A stretch of DNA of 51,733 bases from CAYRNY01 sp964425755. Lineage in GTDB: Bacteria > Chloroflexota > Anaerolineae > Aggregatilineales > Aggregatilineaceae. Position numbers and translations under genes: made by a program. Location of the stretch: the NCBI GenBank assembly GCA_964425755.1, contig CAYRNY010000025.1, positions 1-51,733 of the forward strand, read 5' to 3'. Shown one piece after another: positions 17,385-26,090 of this stretch (positions within the stretch are counted from its first letter, which is position 1; each line of letters starts with the position of its first letter). The notes beneath the pieces were generated by a model. The model worked only from the letters and a program-made list of their open reading frames with translations, had not been told where the DNA came from and ran no database searches.

Positions 17385-18398
17385 CTAGAGCTTGTCGGCC
17401 ATCAGCTTCGCCATGTCGGCAGTGCGGACGGAGTAGCCCCATTCGTTGTCATACCAGGCCAGCAGCTTGATCATCGTGCCCTGGAAGGCCTGGGTGAACG
17501 TCGCGTCGATGATAGTCGAATTGCTATTGCCGATGTAGTCGCAAGACACCAGTTCTTCGGTTTCGAAGTCCAGGATACCCTTCAACGGGCCTTCCGCCGC
17601 TGCCTTGAACTTCGCGTGCAGATCTTCGGTTGTGGTTTCTTTTTCGACCTCAAGCACGCAGTCCACCAGCGATACCGTCGGAGTTGGGATACGTACGGCG
17701 ATGCCGTCGAACTTGCCCGCAAGATCCGGAATCACCAGGCCGACGGCTTTTGCTGCGCCGGTCGTGGTCGGGATCATGCTGACCGCTGCTGCGCGCGCAC
17801 GGCGCAGGTCAGAATGGGGCAGGTCCAGAATGCGCTGGTCGTTGGTATAGCTGTGGATCGTGGTCATGTAGGCGCGCTTGATGGTGTAGTTATCGTGGAT
17901 CACTTTCGCTGCCGGAGCCAGGCCGTTGGTGGTGCAGGAAGCATTCGACACAATGTGATGCTTGGCCGGATCGTAGGTGTCATCATTCACACCGAGCACC
18001 AACGTCGCGTCGATTTTGCCCTTGGCCGGGGCCGAGATGATCACTTTCTTCGCGCCTGCGTCGATATGCGGCTGGGCCTTCTCGTTGTTGCGGAAGACGC
18101 CTGTACTCTCGATCACGATCTCGACGCCGAGGTCTTTCCACGGGAGTTTGCCGGGGTCTTTTTCGCTCAGCGCCTTGATCAGTTTGCCATTGATCTTCAG
18201 CCCGCCATCGGTGACTTCAACTTCGCCGGGAAAACGGCCATAGTTGGAGTCGTACTTGAGCAGGTGCGCCATGGTGGGCAGATCGCCCAGATCATTGAAC
18301 GCCACGACTTCAAGCTCGTTCGGATACTTCTCGATGATCGCCTTGAGAACTTGGCGGCCAATGCGACCGAAGCCATTGATACCTACACGAACAGTCAT
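17385..18398 (-). CDS. gap: Glyceraldehyde-3-phosphate dehydrogenase, type I
   Basis: NAD(P)-dependent oxidation of glyceraldehyde 3-phosphate to 1,3-bisphosphoglycerate. The 337-aa protein has the Rossmann start VGINGFGRIGR, the catalytic C155 in SNASCTTN and H182 in TTIHSYTND, and the C-terminal WYDNEWGYS block. A strong AAGGAG sits six bases before the ATG. The gene lies between yvcK and pgk. The cofactor-specificity position (GFGRIGRQ ... FNDLGDL) fits NAD use, but I would not insist on it. Confidence 0.97.
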   Translation of the reverse strand: MTVRVGINGFGRIGRQVLKAIIEKYPNELEVVAFNDLGDLPTMAHLLKYDSNYGRFPGEVEVTDGGLKINGKLIKALSEKDPGKLPWKDLGVEIVIESTGVFRNNEKAQPHIDAGAKKVIISAPAKGKIDATLVLGVNDDTYDPAKHHIVSNASCTTNGLAPAAKVIHDNYTIKRAYMTTIHSYTNDQRILDLPHSDLRRARAAAVSMIPTTTGAAKAVGLVIPDLAGKFDGIAVRIPTPTVSLVDCVLEVEKETTTEDLHAKFKAAAEGPLKGILDFETEELVSCDYIGNSNSTIIDATFTQAFQGTMIKLLAWYDNEWGYSVRTADMAKLMADKL

Positions 18399-18437
18399 GT
18401 TATTCTCCTTATGAGTAGCTTGAACACTTACAGATTG

Positions 18438-18462
18438 GGATAGGCGGCTATGCGCACTATCC
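18438..18462. repeat. Inverted repeat in the leader of gap
   Basis: GGATAG and CTATCC separated by 13 bases, about 40 bases upstream of the gap start. It could be a regulator site or an RNA hairpin. The arms are short, so chance is possible. Confidence 0.3.
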
Positions 18463-18496
18463 GATTCGATGCTAAACCAAGCGGGTCGCCTGAAGC

Positions 18497-19825
18497 TTAC
18501 CGTTCAGGTCGGACCGCATCAACTAACGCAGATGTCGCTGGCAGCGCCGCGTTGTACAGCGCGAGCAACTCCTGCGCAAGCTTACCGGGATCATGACGCC
18601 AGGGCCGTTTGCTGTCCGTAAGCTCGGCCATGTGCATCGTATACCGCTGGTAGATAGGGTGGGAGTCGGACGTTGGAAGAACATAGTGCGTCCTTTCGCC
18701 TGCGTTCTGGCTCGGATAGTCGTTATTGGCCAGCACGGCATCGAAGACGCCCCCCCCGATGTGTGCTTCCAGCGCGTGAACATGATCCGCAACCGAAAAC
18801 CCGTCGGTTTCGCCTTCCTGCGTGGCGACGTTGCACACATAAACCGTGTAAGCACGGCTTGCGCGTATCGCTTCAGTGATGCCGTTGACCAGCAGATTTG
18901 GCAAAATGCTGGTGAACAGGCTGCCCGGCCCGATCACGATCAGTTCTGCGCTTAGAATCGCCTGGATCGCTTCGGGGTAGGCGCGTACATAGTCCGGCTC
19001 CAGAAAAACCCGCTCGATCTTACCACCCGCCTCGGGAATTTGCGATTCACCAACCACGCGCTGCAAGCGATTATCGTGCGAGCTGCGAACTTCGGCAATC
19101 AGTGTGACGGTCTGTAACGCGGATGGCAGGACGCGCCCTTCGACTGCAAGCACACGCCCGATCTCGGCAACCGCTTTGTCCATGCTACCGGTAATCCCGG
19201 CTAGGGCGGTCAGAAACAGATTGCCGAGACTATGCCCTTCTAAGCCCCCTTCAGTAAAACGATACCGAAAGAGCTGCGTCATCAGGTCTTCATCATTGGC
19301 AAGCGCCACGATGTTGTTGCGCAGGTCGCCGGGCGGAAGAACGCCTAGCTCACGGCGCAGTTTGCCGGAACTGCCGCCATCATCGGCAACGGTCACGATC
19401 GCCGTCATGTTGCTTGTGTAAGCTCTCATGCCCCGCAGCACTGCCGGAAGCCCGGTCCCGCCACCGATCGCGACGACTTTCAGCCCGCGTTGCCTGCGGC
19501 TGTGCGCGTAAACGGCGTCGAGCAAAGAGCCGCGCCGTCGCAGGGCATATGGGGCGAAAATGGACCGGTTGAGTTCGTACACCGCGATGACGATGGCTCC
19601 TGTTCCTAATATTGCCGATACAACCAGCCGCGCCCAGATGGGCAAAAAACGCAAGGTTATCAACGAAACGGCATAGGGCAGGTCTGTCGTGCGATAGAGC
19701 GCGACGATGATTTGAGCGAACCCCAACGCCAGGATGGTGATGCCAAGCAGCAGCAGGGCTAACCACCGCTTGACACGCAGTCCCGGTGTCAGCCATTTGA
19801 TGATGGCACGTTGTGAATGCCGCAT
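18497..19825 (-). CDS. yvcK: YvcK/CofD-like protein (gluconeogenesis factor family) with two N-terminal membrane helices
   Basis: 442 aa. The core from about residue 95 has the YvcK signature VVAIGGGTGLPAVLRGM, VADDGGSSGKLR, PPGDLRNNIVALA, SLGNLFLTAL and the UDP-sugar-site block IGPGSLFTSILPNLLV. In Bacillus the family binds UDP-sugars and is needed for growth on gluconeogenic substrates and for cell-wall homeostasis. Here two hydrophobic helices (about 18-40 and 48-70) precede it, so the protein is probably membrane-anchored. No RapZ or WhiA partner gene is adjacent; instead the neighbours are gap, pgk and tpiA. A promoter is visible at 19903-19931. Confidence 0.9.
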   Translation of the reverse strand: MRHSQRAIIKWLTPGLRVKRWLALLLLGITILALGFAQIIVALYRTTDLPYAVSLITLRFLPIWARLVVSAILGTGAIVIAVYELNRSIFAPYALRRRGSLLDAVYAHSRRQRGLKVVAIGGGTGLPAVLRGMRAYTSNMTAIVTVADDGGSSGKLRRELGVLPPGDLRNNIVALANDEDLMTQLFRYRFTEGGLEGHSLGNLFLTALAGITGSMDKAVAEIGRVLAVEGRVLPSALQTVTLIAEVRSSHDNRLQRVVGESQIPEAGGKIERVFLEPDYVRAYPEAIQAILSAELIVIGPGSLFTSILPNLLVNGITEAIRASRAYTVYVCNVATQEGETDGFSVADHVHALEAHIGGGVFDAVLANNDYPSQNAGERTHYVLPTSDSHPIYQRYTMHMAELTDSKRPWRHDPGKLAQELLALYNAALPATSALVDAVRPER

Positions 19826-19902
19826 GGAGGTGTTTACCCTGCTTGCATCATGTTCTATGCTGCTGGCAAAACGAGTTCTTGTTGGCCTCGCTTCGAGCCG
19901 GG

Positions 19903-19931
19903 ATTTTAGCCTGTTTGCGCATTTTCATCAA
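19903..19931 (-). promoter_or_regulatory. Sigma-70 promoter of yvcK (glycolytic run)
   Basis: Minus strand TTGATG, 17-bp spacer, TAAAAT. Start expected near 19896, about 70 bases upstream of the yvcK ATG. Confidence 0.55.
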
Positions 19932-19967
19932 TATCATAACGCCTACAATTCACAGCCAACGATCACT

Positions 19968-19995
19968 TTGACAACTGGCAAACGCGAGTCACAAT
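19968..19995 (+). promoter_or_regulatory. Sigma-70 promoter of apgM
   Basis: Perfect TTGACA at 19968-19973, 16-bp spacer, CACAAT at 19990-19995; start near 20002. A second candidate -10 (TACAAT at 19944-19949) lies further upstream. Confidence 0.5.
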
Positions 19996-20047
19996 ATGGG
20001 CCGCAATCCACGCGAGAGACTAGCGAGCCGTGAAAGAGGGGATAGCT

Positions 20048-21262
20048 ATGGCTGATTTTGAATTGATGCGCCGCCTGACGAATGCATCGGGCGGGAAAAT
20101 TCTGTTGCTGGTACTGGATGGACTTGGGGGCTTGCCGCGTGAGCAAGGTGGCCCAACCGAGTTGGAAGCCGCTGCCACGCCGAATCTGGACCGGCTGGCA
20201 CGCGAGGGCAGTACCGGCTTGAGCATACCGGTGGCGCGCGGTGTTGCTCCGGGCAGCGGCCCGGCACACCTGGCGCTGTTTGGCTACGATCCCGTAGCGT
20301 ACGAGATTGGGCGCGGCGTGCTCGAAGCAACGGGGATCGGCCTTGAGGTTAACCCCGGTGATGTGGCAATTCGGGGGAACTTCTGCACGCTTGACGCGGA
20401 CGGCAACATCGTCGACCGGCGTGCAGGGCGTATTCCGACCGAGGAAGGCGCGAAACGGGTCGAACTGCTGCGCCAGATCGAGTTGCCAGGCGTGCAGATC
20501 GATGTGCAGATCGCCAAGGAATACCGCTTCGCGATGGTGCTGCGCGGCGAAGGATTGAACGGCGATATCGCGGATACCGATCCGCAGAAGACCGGCGTTC
20601 CTCCGCTGCCGGTAAAAGCGCGTTCTCCGCAAGCCGAGAAAACCGCTGCGCTTGTGTCGCAGTGGCTGGAGAAAGCGCGTGAGCAACTGAAGGGCCAAGA
20701 ACCCGCGAACTTCTGCACGTTGCGCGGTTTCGCGAGCGAGCCAGGGCTGCCAAAGTACGGCGATGTGTACAAGCTAAAGGCCGCCTGTGTGGCAGTATAT
20801 CCGATGTACAAGGGCGTGGCGCGGCTGGTCGGAATGGACATTGTCGAGACGACCGCGCATGATACGACACAAGATGAATTCGAGAAAGTGGCCCAAATCT
20901 GGGATGAGTATGATTTCGTCTTCTGCCACATCAAGTACACGGATAGCCGGGGCGAGGACGGTGATTTTGACGCCAAGGTGAACGTGATCGAGGAGGTGGA
21001 TGCTGCGTTGCCCGCGCTGCTCGATCTGAATCCCGATGTGATGGTTGTGACGGGTGATCACTCGACCCCCGCGACCTACCAGGCGCACTCCTGGCACCCG
21101 GTTCCCACGCTGCTGTGGGCACCGGCTACACACATGACGGACCGCGCCGAAGTCTTTGGCGAGCGCGCATGCATGACCGGCGCGCTGGGGCAGTTCCCGG
21201 CTACGGACTTGATGCCGTTGGCGCTGGCACACGCCAAGCGATTGGAGAAATTTGGCGCTTAA
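20048..21262 (+). CDS. apgM: 2,3-bisphosphoglycerate-independent phosphoglycerate mutase, archaeal (ApgM) type
   Basis: Interconverts 3- and 2-phosphoglycerate. The 404-aa product has LLLVLDGLGGLP (metal-binding Asp), TPNLDRLAREGSTGL, GVAPGSGPAHLALFGYDP, and the C-terminal VTGDHSTPATYQAHSWHPVP metal site, typical of the archaeal-type alkaline-phosphatase superfamily enzyme rather than GpmI. The ATG at 20048 has GAGGGG upstream; an in-frame GTG at 20030 is less likely. It is divergent from yvcK-gap-pgk-tpiA, making a lower-glycolysis locus. Its stop shares TTAA with the convergent DUF1461 gene, and its terminator lies inside that gene. Confidence 0.93.
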   Translation: MADFELMRRLTNASGGKILLLVLDGLGGLPREQGGPTELEAAATPNLDRLAREGSTGLSIPVARGVAPGSGPAHLALFGYDPVAYEIGRGVLEATGIGLEVNPGDVAIRGNFCTLDADGNIVDRRAGRIPTEEGAKRVELLRQIELPGVQIDVQIAKEYRFAMVLRGEGLNGDIADTDPQKTGVPPLPVKARSPQAEKTAALVSQWLEKAREQLKGQEPANFCTLRGFASEPGLPKYGDVYKLKAACVAVYPMYKGVARLVGMDIVETTAHDTTQDEFEKVAQIWDEYDFVFCHIKYTDSRGEDGDFDAKVNVIEEVDAALPALLDLNPDVMVVTGDHSTPATYQAHSWHPVPTLLWAPATHMTDRAEVFGERACMTGALGQFPATDLMPLALAHAKRLEKFGA

Positions 21263-22056
21263 CGCACGCTGTCTTCAGAATCAGCACGATGAACGGGGCT
21301 GTCAGAAGCCCCGTTTTTGTTTGCCGGGGGTGTGCTCCGCTTTTCCCACAAGTGTGCAGTCCCGATCGCACCCGCTGCGCCGGACAGCGTTAAGGCGCCG
21401 ATCACGAGTGCGGTATCAAACCAGAATTGCTCCGAGTAGAGCCGGATCAGCGTGTCGTGGTTGTAGAAACGCCAGGAATTGCCTTCAAAAAGGATGCTGT
21501 GAAACCCGTCAAAGAAGATGTCCCATGCCAGCAGCGCGGCGAAAACCAGCGTGATCATCAAACCGATCGTGAGCGTTCCTCCCCCGGCCAGCGCCAGCCG
21601 GAGATCGCCACGGGTGGATCGGGACCAGCCGAGCGCGATCGCTGCCGCCAGCAGCGCGAGCGCCAGGCCAGTGTGGACGTGCATCGCGGCCCGCGTGACC
21701 ACTTTGACATCCTGCATGTGTTCGAGTTCTTTGGACCTGAACGCGGGACTGCCGTCAATGTCCAGGCGGCTGAGATAGTCGATGTCCGCGTCGTTGAGCA
21801 GATAGCGCACGCCGTACGGCCCGTATTCGAGTCGTTGCTCGCGCGTCAAGCCGTACGGATCATCGGGGAAGCCGGGCCGGTGGTATTCCAGCCACAGGTA
21901 CGCTTCATTCATTACCAGCCGCACGCTGGTTAATACGAGGAAAGCAGGCAATATAAGCGTGATGAACCAGCGCAGCGTCGCAATGATCCAGCCGGGCAAC
22001 AAGGGGCGTTCGTGTGTTTGATAAGGGAGTCCGTGTGCTGCGTCGTTACCGGTCAT
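21259..22056 (-). CDS. DUF1461 (TIGR01906-type) integral membrane protein
   Basis: 265 aa with an N-terminal helix near 28-50, an outside-facing segment containing YGLTREQRLEYGPYGVRYL and SKELEHMQDVK, three further helices near 125-145, 155-180 and 210-235, and a hydrophilic tail. The segment with the conserved HMxDVK block is typical of the family; function unknown. It is the last gene of the run moxR - DUF58 - spermidine synthase-like - DUF1461. Its final codons carry the apgM terminator of the opposite strand. Confidence 0.8.
   Translation of the reverse strand: MTGNDAAHGLPYQTHERPLLPGWIIATLRWFITLILPAFLVLTSVRLVMNEAYLWLEYHRPGFPDDPYGLTREQRLEYGPYGVRYLLNDADIDYLSRLDIDGSPAFRSKELEHMQDVKVVTRAAMHVHTGLALALLAAAIALGWSRSTRGDLRLALAGGGTLTIGLMITLVFAALLAWDIFFDGFHSILFEGNSWRFYNHDTLIRLYSEQFWFDTALVIGALTLSGAAGAIGTAHLWEKRSTPPANKNGASDSPVHRADSEDSVR
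21292..21318 (+). terminator. Intrinsic terminator of apgM, inside the DUF1461 gene
   Basis: AACGGGGCT (21292-21300) pairs with AGCCCCGTT (21307-21315) around a 6-base loop, followed by TTTT. It lies about 30 bases past the apgM stop, within the C-terminal codons of the convergent gene. On the minus strand no T-run follows, so it should act on the plus strand only. Confidence 0.8.
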
Positions 22057-22065
22057 GTATCTCGC

Positions 22066-23667
22066 TCAGTGTAGTTCGTTGATGCCACCTTGAAGCAGAA
22101 ACTCGATCACCATTGAGTCAACCAGCCGCTCGACCGGGGCGTGGTCGTCTGTGAAGCGGATGTCAGATGCGACGGTAGGCACGATCGACCTGCTCGCCGA
22201 TTCAAGCGCCGCGCGCAACACGGGATGCGCGTCACCTGGCAGTTGCGCGAGGTTCACCAGCAAGTTTTCCGGCTTGGTGGGCTGGTATGTGGCGACGAGG
22301 ATCGTGTTGTACGAGTCCGGCACGTCGAGCGTGTGGACCGTCGGGAAGACATCCAACATCGTACGGGTCATGGCCTCGACCAGCCGCCGGTCGTTGCTTG
22401 TGCGTCCGACGTTGATCAAAAGAACGCCGTCTTCATCCAGACGCGTGCGAACTTCCTCGAAAAACTCGACCGTGGTCAGGTGCCAGGGTACATACGGTAC
22501 ACGGTACGCGTCAATGCCGATCATCGTATACGTGTGCTCAAGTTGTTTCAGTCGGAAGCGCCCATCACCGACGATCACGTTCAGGTTGGGCATCGTCATG
22601 CCCATGTGCGCGCGCCCGGCTTCGACGATATCGGGATCGATCTCGATGCCGTCCATTGGTAAGCCCGGGTAGACCGCGTCATGCTGCCGGGCGATGGTTC
22701 CCGCCGCCAACCCAACGATCGCGATCCGTTCCACGCGGTCCGGCAGGTAAGGGGAAGCGTTGAAATACGGGCCGATCAAAAAGAAACCCCAGGTGCGGTT
22801 GTAGTAAAGGTCGGTCGGGTGCCACTGCGAGTGAATACCTTGCCCCTCGTTCAGCAGCAGGTAACGGTAGCGATCCTTGTCTTCGACCACCTGCACCAGG
22901 TTGTACGGTGATTCGGACTCGTATAGCAGTGTCATGCCGGGCGGGGGCGGGCGCAAAGGGCCGCGCAACGTGATGATCGCGAGAAGCACCAGCAGGATGG
23001 GCATCCAAAGCAGTTTGAATGCTGCGCGGCGGTCATACAGCGCCAAGCCAACCAGCCCGACTGCCATCAGCGTCCCCGCAAAGATCAGAAACGTGCGCGC
23101 CGTGCCGACCTGCGGAATCAGTAGCAAGACGGGGGTAAAGGTGCCAATGATGCTGCCCAGGGTCGAGATCGCGTACATCTGCCCGGTGGTGCGGCCAGCG
23201 TCGTCGAGCCTGGCAAGCGCAAGCCGGATCGAGAATGGTGAGATGAAACCCAGCAGCGTGACCGGCACAGAAAACAACACCAGGACACTGATAAACGAGC
23301 CGATTGTCACCGCTGCGTCAAAGTCTTGCACCGCGCGGGCAGCCGCTTTTAGGAGTGGTTGCGCGATGAGTGGGACGAGCCCGCTGAAAAATGCGGCCCA
23401 GACGATGATGCTGTAGAACGTGGTGAAGTGCGGGTGACGATCCGCAATGCGGCCACCGATGAAGTAGCCGGCGGTCAAATAGATCAGAATCAGGCCAATG
23501 ATGTTAGCCCAGACGATGTTGCTTGTGCCGAAGATGCTGCCGAGCAACCGGGATGCAGAGAGCTCGACGGCAAGCGTGGTCATACCGCCGGTGAACACGG
23601 CAACGTACAAAAAACGCCGCTCAAGGGCGAGGGATGAACGCGCGTCGGGTTCGTTTGTGTTGGGCAC
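22066..23667 (-). CDS. Membrane-fused spermidine synthase-like protein
   Basis: 533 aa. The first about 230 residues hold seven or so membrane helices of the type fused to spermidine synthases (TTLAVELSASRLLG, LILIYLTAGYFIGGRIADR). The C-terminal half is a Rossmann methyltransferase-like aminopropyltransferase fold: RIAIVGLAAGTIARQ, DGIEIDPDIVEAGR, VIVGDGRFRLKQ, MIGIDAYRVPYVPWHLTT. The catalytic-site GDG is present and an Asp (GIDAY) occupies the second acidic position, but a true polyamine substrate is uncertain for membrane-fused members. GTG start with AAAGGA upstream. It sits between the DUF58 and DUF1461 genes. Confidence 0.85.
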   Translation of the reverse strand: MPNTNEPDARSSLALERRFLYVAVFTGGMTTLAVELSASRLLGSIFGTSNIVWANIIGLILIYLTAGYFIGGRIADRHPHFTTFYSIIVWAAFFSGLVPLIAQPLLKAAARAVQDFDAAVTIGSFISVLVLFSVPVTLLGFISPFSIRLALARLDDAGRTTGQMYAISTLGSIIGTFTPVLLLIPQVGTARTFLIFAGTLMAVGLVGLALYDRRAAFKLLWMPILLVLLAIITLRGPLRPPPPGMTLLYESESPYNLVQVVEDKDRYRYLLLNEGQGIHSQWHPTDLYYNRTWGFFLIGPYFNASPYLPDRVERIAIVGLAAGTIARQHDAVYPGLPMDGIEIDPDIVEAGRAHMGMTMPNLNVIVGDGRFRLKQLEHTYTMIGIDAYRVPYVPWHLTTVEFFEEVRTRLDEDGVLLINVGRTSNDRRLVEAMTRTMLDVFPTVHTLDVPDSYNTILVATYQPTKPENLLVNLAQLPGDAHPVLRAALESASRSIVPTVASDIRFTDDHAPVERLVDSMVIEFLLQGGINELH

Positions 23668-23736
23668 AGGTCCTTTACCTCGGTTGTGACGATCGCTTTT
23701 CCTGGCGACGAGTGATTATGATCGGGTCGCACCGAT

Positions 23737-25008
23737 CTAAGTGGCACCGGGCGCTCTTGGCGAGTTGGGCTGAAAGCTTAACGCAGCGGTCAGGTCGTCC
23801 CCCTGCCGCACGGGGTAAACCAACACACCGGTCGCCTCAACCATCACGCGGAAGTCACTGTGGTTCTTCTTTGGCGCGCCGAAACTCTGCGCGTCCACCA
23901 GCACCGCGACCACGCGAATCCCGCGCCGGGTGAGGGTGTGCGCTTCGGCGGCCCAGGCGACGTCCTGTGATGCTGTGACGATGATCGCGGTAGTGCCGCG
24001 GCCCAGGTGGTCGGCTTCCAGTGCGAGCACCTGGCGTAGTGAAAGCTCGCTTTCGCTACGTGCAGTGGCGAGAATCTCCAGGATTCGTGTAAGCTGACGC
24101 GGGCCACGATCAGGCTGTACGATCTCACGATGTGGTGCGTAGGTTACGAAGGCCAGCGCGCGCCCCTTGCTCACGAAATATTGTGCCAGTGATGCCGCCG
24201 CCGTGATAGCGTATTCCTCGGTGGAGGGAGGGAGATCAGGTGGCAGCGTGTAAAACTGTCCATTTGACCGAACCTGGGGGCGTTCAACAAGCGAATCGCG
24301 GGACAGGTCGAGAAAAATCCACACATCCGCCAGCGGATCGAGTTCAAATTCCTTGACCAGCAGCCGGTCACGGCGCGCGGTGCTGCGCCAGTGTATCCGG
24401 TTGTAACTGTCGCCAGGTTGGTAATCGCGAATTCCCGCCGCGTTTGTGGTCACAAAATGCGCGCGCCGCCGCACGGATTCGCCGCCGGACAGGGTCCCGA
24501 TGGGTGTAGCGAAGCGATGAATCGGCACGGTGGGCGGATAGACGATGATTCTGTTTGTGGCATCGATTTTGCGCGGAAACTGGAACAAGCCGAACGGATC
24601 GCCGCTGACGATGGTCATTGGGCCGAGCGTGAACTGCCCGCGTCGCGTGCATAACGTGTTGGTTTCCCAGGTGTAACGGCGGCGGGGCATCAACGTGGGC
24701 ACGACATGGCTGGGGTTATGGTTTGGCAGGTCTGAATGATCGCGAATTTCGATCCACAGCTTGGGCAGCAGGCTATTGTTACGGATTGAGAAGGCTTCGG
24801 AGAGTGTATGCCCGACCTGCGCGCGCCGCGCCTGCGTGTAGCGCCCGATGGTTACCCAGTTGACGGACGTCCAGGACCAGATGAAAGCCGCGACCAGGAC
24901 CGCACCGAAGGCATAGGCAAGATTGAACAAAAATGTCCTGCCGCTCAACAGGCCGCCAAGCAGGAAGAAAATGATCAAAACGTAGAACGCGTTGCGCCGG
25001 TTTGCCAT
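23737..25008 (-). CDS. DUF58 domain protein
   Basis: 423 aa. Two close N-terminal hydrophobic segments (about 8-24 and 28-45) anchor it, followed by a beta-rich region and the DUF58 signature GDSYNRIHWRSTARRDRL near residue 200, then a vWA-like fold (DVWIFLDLSRDS). DUF58 proteins accompany MoxR ATPases, and here the moxR gene is 11 bases upstream. The pair is thought to act in chaperone-like assembly or activation of cell-surface or metal enzymes; the target is unknown. Confidence 0.9.
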   Translation of the reverse strand: MANRRNAFYVLIIFFLLGGLLSGRTFLFNLAYAFGAVLVAAFIWSWTSVNWVTIGRYTQARRAQVGHTLSEAFSIRNNSLLPKLWIEIRDHSDLPNHNPSHVVPTLMPRRRYTWETNTLCTRRGQFTLGPMTIVSGDPFGLFQFPRKIDATNRIIVYPPTVPIHRFATPIGTLSGGESVRRRAHFVTTNAAGIRDYQPGDSYNRIHWRSTARRDRLLVKEFELDPLADVWIFLDLSRDSLVERPQVRSNGQFYTLPPDLPPSTEEYAITAAASLAQYFVSKGRALAFVTYAPHREIVQPDRGPRQLTRILEILATARSESELSLRQVLALEADHLGRGTTAIIVTASQDVAWAAEAHTLTRRGIRVVAVLVDAQSFGAPKKNHSDFRVMVEATGVLVYPVRQGDDLTAALSFQPNSPRAPGAT

Positions 25009-25019
25009 CGTGCCCCGGT

Positions 25020-25976
<957 letters not shown>

Positions 25977-26021
25977 AAGGTCTTCTTACCTTCGCTTCTT
26001 GAACCGGGGCAAGCTGAGGAG

Positions 26022-26051
26022 ATTATAGCGCAGGCGTGCAGCGGGTGAAAA
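26022..26051 (-). promoter_or_regulatory. Sigma-70 promoter of the moxR operon
   Basis: Minus strand TTTTCA, 18-bp spacer, perfect TATAAT. Start near 26015, about 40 bases before the moxR ATG. It separates this operon from the glycan operon upstream. Confidence 0.6.
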
Positions 26052-26090
26052 GGGTGCATCCCCTACGGTGGCGGGGCGCTCACGCGACTC

